In this document: one piece after another, positions 60,330 to 64,000 of the stretch | Numbering within the stretch: the stretch's first letter is position 1 | Layout of the letters: each line of letters begins with the position of its first letter | Assembly: GCF_015234215.1 (NCBI RefSeq) | Contig: NZ_JADEKP010000002.1 | Location: 310,001 to 374,000 of the forward strand | Length of the DNA stretch: 64,000 nt | DNA from: Clostridium chrysemydis | Lineage (GTDB): Bacteria > Bacillota > Clostridia > Clostridiales > Clostridiaceae | Reading direction: 5' to 3' | Position numbers and translations under genes: made by a program | The notes under the pieces: model-generated | The model's input: the letters and a program-made list of their open reading frames with translations, nothing else | What the model was told of the DNA's origin: nothing | Database searches by the model: none

Positions 60330-61462
60330 GAAATATTATTTTAATGCTTAAACATAATTTAAAGATTATGATATTTAAAAAGCCGATATTCTTTATAGGG
60401 TCTATTCTTCTTCCAGTCGCATCAGTAATACTATTAAGTGGACTGATTCAAAGTAGTTCAGGGTATATAACTTATGGAGTTTTAGATAGCAGTAATTCAA
60501 AAGCTTCAAAAGCTATTTTAGATTCAATTAGTGATGGAGAAAATGTTAAAATTAAAGAGTACACAGAAGAAAAATTAAAAGATGAAGTGAAACTTGGCAA
60601 TATAAATGGTGGATTAATTATAAATAAAGATTTTGAAGAGGAACTTTTAAAAGGTAAATTAGATTTAGAAGTAGTTAATTTAAAAGGTGAAGATAAGTCT
60701 TTACTTAATTCTTTAGTTAAAGAAAATGGTAAAAACCTTTTAGATTTAGCTAAAATATCAAAAGGAAACAAAGAAAAATTTAATTCATATTTAAAAGAAT
60801 ATTCTAAAGAAAAGCTAGATATAAAAAGTAAAGGTCTTAAGGATAATTCTACAGATAATTTTGGCTCTATTGCACTTATAGGGTTTATAATAATGTCTAT
60901 ATTTTTTAGAGGAAATATGGGTGCAGATAGAATTAATAATGATAAAGAGGATAAGGTCTATGAAAGGATGTTTGTATCAGGGCTTAAGCCTTACGAGTAC
61001 TATGCTGGGAATATTTTAGGAAGTTTAACTGCTATTTTAGTTCAGATAATTATAATAGTTATTTTAGTTTCTAATATTTCTTCAATAAGTACAGGGTTAA
61101 GTAGTATTCAATTATTTATAGCATTATTCATTACTGCTATACTCGCTGTATCTATAGGGTCATTTAACGTTTCTATAACGAGGACTTCTCAAGAAAGTAG
61201 TATGCTCTCTAACATTATGATGATGGTACTACTAATGCTTGGAGGATGTTTTGTTCCTATAAGTCTTTTCCCAGAAATTGTTGAAAAGATATCATGGTTT
61301 TTACCTACAAGGTGGATAATGGAGATGATATATGGGCTTCAAAGTGGAGGAAATATTTTAGACTTTTCATTAAATATAGTTATAGTTTTATTATTCTCAA
61401 TTGCATTTTTCTTATTTGTTGCGTACAAAGTTCACATAGAAGATAAAATTGTTAATAGATAA
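60326..61462 (+). CDS. ABC-2 exporter permease (LnrN-like)
   Basis: 378 residues, same architecture as the preceding permease: TM1 (~20-40), extracytoplasmic domain (~42-175), then five helices. VSGLKPYEYYAGNILGS matches the sibling's coupling region and FLPTRWIMEMIYGLQSGG the C-terminal family motif. Starts at ATG 60326 overlapping the previous stop. Last gene of the exporter operon. No clear terminator; the next promoter begins within 30 bases. Confidence 0.86.
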   Translation: MRNIILMLKHNLKIMIFKKPIFFIGSILLPVASVILLSGLIQSSSGYITYGVLDSSNSKASKAILDSISDGENVKIKEYTEEKLKDEVKLGNINGGLIINKDFEEELLKGKLDLEVVNLKGEDKSLLNSLVKENGKNLLDLAKISKGNKEKFNSYLKEYSKEKLDIKSKGLKDNSTDNFGSIALIGFIIMSIFFRGNMGADRINNDKEDKVYERMFVSGLKPYEYYAGNILGSLTAILVQIIIIVILVSNISSISTGLSSIQLFIALFITAILAVSIGSFNVSITRTSQESSMLSNIMMMVLLMLGGCFVPISLFPEIVEKISWFLPTRWIMEMIYGLQSGGNILDFSLNIVIVLLFSIAFFLFVAYKVHIEDKIVNR

Positions 61463-61489
61463 TTACTATTGTTTAGCCTGTCTCTATGA

Positions 61490-61495
61490 TATAAT
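61490..61495 (+). promoter_or_regulatory. Extended -10 promoter for the small membrane protein
   Basis: TGATATAAT just after the exporter operon, with TTGTTT at a short (15-bp) spacing upstream. A TCAAAGT/ACTTTGA hairpin lies in the leader. Confidence 0.4.
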
Positions 61496-61536
61496 CAAAG
61501 TGTGATTTTAGACTTTGAGATGAGGTGGAGAGGTTT

Positions 61537-61737
61537 ATGATTAAAAGGGTTATAAAAAGCCTTAAACCTAGTACAATGACAGATTGGATTATGTTTTTAG
61601 GTATGTTAGTTAGTATAGTATCTATAGTTATGTATTTGAAGGATATCGAATTTGGAGAATATGGTATGACTATTGCAATAGCATTAATAAGCTCTGGATT
61701 AGTCTTTGAATTTACAACAAAATTTCAAAATAATTAA
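61537..61737 (+). CDS. Small membrane protein of unknown function
   Basis: 66 residues. Two predicted membrane helices (DWIMFLGMLVSIVSIVMYL and GMTIAIALISSGLVFEF) joined by a short acidic loop, basic N-terminus. ATG 61537 follows GAGGTGGAGAGG; a GTG at 61525 is inside that ribosome site. It sits between the LnrLMN-like exporter and a BceAB-like pair, with its own promoter and terminator, so it is not obviously part of either. No family recognised. Confidence 0.7.
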   Translation: MIKRVIKSLKPSTMTDWIMFLGMLVSIVSIVMYLKDIEFGEYGMTIAIALISSGLVFEFTTKFQNN

Positions 61738-61740
61738 AAT

Positions 61741-61764
61741 AAGGTGCATTTTGCACCTTTTTTT
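61741..61764 (+). terminator. Terminator after the small membrane protein gene
   Basis: AAGGTGCA-TTT-TGCACCTT and T7. Confidence 0.9.
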
Positions 61765-61821
61765 AATATATAAAACTTATAATTGATTCTTCAAAAAAAC
61801 TTTTATTATATAGGAATAGTA

Positions 61822-61850
61822 TTCATAGATAATGCATTATATGTTATAAT
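61822..61850 (+). promoter_or_regulatory. Promoter of the FtsX-like permease operon
   Basis: TTCATA (61822-61827), 17-bp spacer, TATAAT (61845-61850); start codon 23 bases later. Confidence 0.65.
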
Positions 61851-61872
61851 TTACCATATAAGGAGGGGTTGT

Positions 61873-63168
61873 ATGGGGATTATTGGATTAACTTTAAAAT
61901 TTATTAAATTAGATATGAAAAATAGCTTAATATATTTAGGCTCTTTAACTGTTGAGTTTTTTATAGTTTGTAGTATTTTTAATTTGTATTTTGTGCCTGG
62001 AATAATACCTAGTAATATGGATGATAAGATTATTTTAGGAAGCATTTTTTTAGTTGTCGCATTTGTTATATTATTACTTGGTTATAGTGTAAATGAGTAT
62101 TACGTAAAAAGAAGAGGAAGAGAAATCGCAGTTGAAATGATGAGTGGTGCAAGTGTTATGGATATAAGCATTGGATTTACTTTGCAAAATTTTATATTCA
62201 ATGGATTAGCATTACTTTTAGGTGGTGGTTTATCTTTTTTAACTATGCCATTTCTTTTAGATGAATTATACAAAAAAACGGGGGAATCCGGAACTGGTTT
62301 TTTAATAACAGCAGATGGAATTTTTAGTACAACATGTCTTTTATTTATCCAAATATTATTTATTTCACTTATAAATGCAGGTTTGAGTCATAGAACAGAG
62401 ATTTGTGATTTAATAAAAATGTCAGGAAGTAAATACAAACCTAAGAAATTAGATAATAATAAATATTTAACATTATTTCTTTTAATTTTATCTATAGTTT
62501 TATATTTTATTCCTTTGTTTTATTCCTTGTTTGGAAAGTTAAGCAAAGAAAATCCTTATGGAGGGGCTAGTGTTATGGCACTTTTAGGAGGGATTTCTAT
62601 AGGGATATTTGTATTATCTGTAGTTCCAAAGCTGATAGATTTATATGAAGAAAAATATAGATTTACAGGCATATATAAAGTGATTTCTTTAAGAAATTTA
62701 AAAAGATCTATTGAAAATAGCGGTAGTATAGTTTTAAGTTTTACACTTATAACAACGCTTATAACTTATTCTTTAGATAAATTTGAAAAGCTTAAAGGAT
62801 TTGCTTTTATAACTACATTTGGCTTAGGTTCATTAAGTATAATGGTATTAATTACTTGGATCTATAAAATAATAGTAGAAGCCAATAATAGAAAAAGAAA
62901 TTTTAATCAATTATTTCTTATAGGTTATACAAAAAAAGAAATAAGAACATCTATTAATATTGAAATGATAATTTATATAGTTTTAACTCTAATATTACCT
63001 TTTACACAAATGTTATTTTCATTTTTCCTTTATAAAAGAGCAGGACTTTTTGATAATTTTAGTCTAATTATATTATTTGGATACCTATTTGTATTATTAT
63101 TTATGGGATTTTTAAGTGTTAAAGTATATAGAAAAATTATAATTAAGCATATAAAAAGGGATAGATAA
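61873..63168 (+). CDS. FtsX-like ABC transporter permease (BceB-like, short)
   Basis: 431 residues with about ten membrane helices. BceB-type bacitracin/lantibiotic permeases also have ten but are about 650 residues, because a ~200-residue extracellular sensor domain lies between helices 7 and 8; here those helices are separated only by a few residues (YSLDKFEKLKGFAF). FtsX motifs include GYSVNEYYVKRRGREIAVEMMSG and RNLKRSIENSG. ATG 61873 has AGGAGGGG upstream. Co-transcribed with the ATPase that starts two bases after its stop. Confidence 0.82.
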   Translation: MGIIGLTLKFIKLDMKNSLIYLGSLTVEFFIVCSIFNLYFVPGIIPSNMDDKIILGSIFLVVAFVILLLGYSVNEYYVKRRGREIAVEMMSGASVMDISIGFTLQNFIFNGLALLLGGGLSFLTMPFLLDELYKKTGESGTGFLITADGIFSTTCLLFIQILFISLINAGLSHRTEICDLIKMSGSKYKPKKLDNNKYLTLFLLILSIVLYFIPLFYSLFGKLSKENPYGGASVMALLGGISIGIFVLSVVPKLIDLYEEKYRFTGIYKVISLRNLKRSIENSGSIVLSFTLITTLITYSLDKFEKLKGFAFITTFGLGSLSIMVLITWIYKIIVEANNRKRNFNQLFLIGYTKKEIRTSINIEMIIYIVLTLILPFTQMLFSFFLYKRAGLFDNFSLIILFGYLFVLLFMGFLSVKVYRKIIIKHIKRDR

Positions 63169-63169
63169 A

Positions 63170-63967
63170 ATGATAGAAGAGAAAGATATTATTATTGCAG
63201 AAAATTTAACTAAAGAATATATAACTAGCATTAAGTTTAATATAACTGGGCAAATCGTCGAAGGAACAACTATTAAAGCTTTAGATTCTGTTAATTTCAA
63301 AATAAAAGAAGGTGAATTTATAGCTATAATGGGGCCATCTGGTGCAGGTAAATCTACGTTTTTAAATCTTTTATCAACGGTAGATACCCAAACTAAAGGG
63401 CGAGTTTATATAGATGGTCAAAATATAAATAAATTAAGTGATAGGAAGGTATCAAATCTAAGATATAAGACTATAGGTTTTGTTTATCAAGAATTTAACC
63501 TTATAGATGGACTTACTATAAGAGAGAATATAGGTATACCCCTTACTTTAGCAAAAGAAAATAAAGATTATATAGAAGAAAGAATGTTAAATATTTCAAA
63601 GAGGCTTGGTATAGAGGATTTATTAGATAAATATCCTTTAGAGTGCTCTGGTGGTCAAATTCAAAGAGTAGCTATAGCAAGAGCGCTAATTGCAAAGCCT
63701 AAAATAATTATAGCAGATGAACCTACAGGTAATTTAGACAGCAAAAACTCAAGTGAAGTCATGAAGTTATTTAAGGAACTTAACGATGAGGGTATAACTA
63801 TACTTATGGTAACGCACGATGCTGTAGTTGCGAGCTTTTCTAAAAAGGTTATAAATATTAAAGATGGAAAGATTGAAAAGACTTTAGAGAAAAATTCAAT
63901 GGCTCAAAGTGAATTTTTCCATGAGATACTTAAAGTTGTTTCGGAAGAAGCTGTATTTATAGATTAA
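63170..63967 (+). CDS. MacB/BceA-type ABC transporter ATP-binding protein
   Basis: 265 residues. Walker A GPSGAGKST, Q loop FVYQEFNLIDGLTIREN, signature CSGGQIQRVAIARAL (Cys in place of the usual Leu), Walker B IIIADEPTGNLDS and switch His in VTHDAVVA. The typical LolD/MacB/BceA type that works with FtsX-like permeases by mechanotransmission. An insertion (~16-30, SIKFNITGQIVEGTTI) lies in the first strands. The pair is in reverse order compared with bceA-bceB and no two-component genes are seen before the window ends. Confidence 0.9.
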   Translation: MIEEKDIIIAENLTKEYITSIKFNITGQIVEGTTIKALDSVNFKIKEGEFIAIMGPSGAGKSTFLNLLSTVDTQTKGRVYIDGQNINKLSDRKVSNLRYKTIGFVYQEFNLIDGLTIRENIGIPLTLAKENKDYIEERMLNISKRLGIEDLLDKYPLECSGGQIQRVAIARALIAKPKIIIADEPTGNLDSKNSSEVMKLFKELNDEGITILMVTHDAVVASFSKKVINIKDGKIEKTLEKNSMAQSEFFHEILKVVSEEAVFID

Positions 63968-63968
63968 A

Positions 63969-63998
63969 AAAAACACCTAAACATTTAGGTGTTTTTTA
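63969..63998 (+). terminator. Terminator at the window end
   Basis: AACACCTAA-acat-TTAGGTGTT and T6 directly after the ATPase stop. Confidence 0.88.
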
Positions 63999-64000
63999 TA

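Noticed and set aside
1-64000. tRNA, rRNA, insertion sequences, prophage or att sites
   Set aside because: Read for cloverleaf/CCA ends, rRNA signatures, transposase motifs and long terminal repeats; none seen.

Overview
The window is a very AT-rich, gene-dense chromosome segment with strong AGGAGG-type ribosome sites and many intrinsic terminators. It carries a Spo0E-family sporulation phosphatase, a cobalamin riboswitch, RpiR/GntR/LytTR regulators and anaerobe-type iron-sulfur proteins. Together these point to Clostridium sensu stricto or a close relative. I cannot name the species. I saw no rRNA, tRNA, CRISPR array, transposase or prophage genes. It reads as ordinary chromosome with some small accessory genes.

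Region 1 (1-6.5 kb): the 3' part of a MATE efflux pump cut by the window edge, a lone protein with a C-terminal toxin-type nucleic-acid deaminase fold, a secreted GH18 chitinase with two chitin-binding modules, nanE with an RpiR regulator, and greA. Region 2 (6.5-13 kb): a ChbG-type deacetylase, two tandem paralogous MFS transporters each with a hairpin at its ribosome site, a three-gene osmoprotectant ABC transporter, and an EFR1-type flavodoxin/ferredoxin. Chitinase, NanE and ChbG all act on amino-sugar material. Region 3 (13-18.5 kb): an M20 amidohydrolase, a GntR regulator divergent from the udp-deoB nucleoside catabolic operon with shared operator-like motifs, and an ArsR-NifX fusion with its own palindromic operator and an internal start.

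Region 4 (18.5-26 kb): a small sulfite-reductase-like protein lacking one cluster cysteine, two overlapping small unknown genes, a VOC protein, HxlR divergent from an old-yellow-enzyme reductase, an OmpR-type two-component system, a metallophosphoesterase, and an opine dehydrogenase whose 3' end overlaps it. Region 5 (26-33 kb): a TPR-GGDEF protein, a Spo0E-like protein, a TPR-GHKL kinase convergent with a LytTR regulator, carbonic anhydrase and a choline-kinase-like protein.

Region 6 (32.8-44 kb) is a cobalamin locus. cobT-cobO-cobU-cobS-(CobU-like)-cobC-cbiB-cobD builds and attaches the lower-ligand side of B12. A riboswitch-controlled btuF-btuC-btuD-DUF71-cbiP operon takes up corrinoid and amidates it. 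cbiK lies a few kb further on. Two CobU-family proteins here each keep a different part of the CobU motifs.

Region 7 (44-64 kb): a DEDDh exonuclease-BRCT protein, TPR-EAL and TPR-GGDEF proteins, cbiK, twin 51-aa zinc ribbons, a KefB-type antiporter, a methyltransferase, a PepSY protein with its two-component system behind phased direct repeats, a cupin, an LnrJK-LnrLMN-like two-component/ABC exporter locus, a small membrane protein, and a BceAB-like permease/ATPase pair closing with a terminator at the window end. Four TPR sensor proteins with different outputs (two GGDEF, one EAL, one GHKL kinase) flank the cobalamin locus.

Four genes appear to start at ATT, CTG or ATA codons positioned after good Shine-Dalgarno sequences. 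Coordinates for these use the Shine-Dalgarno-supported start, and the conventional alternative is given in each entry.
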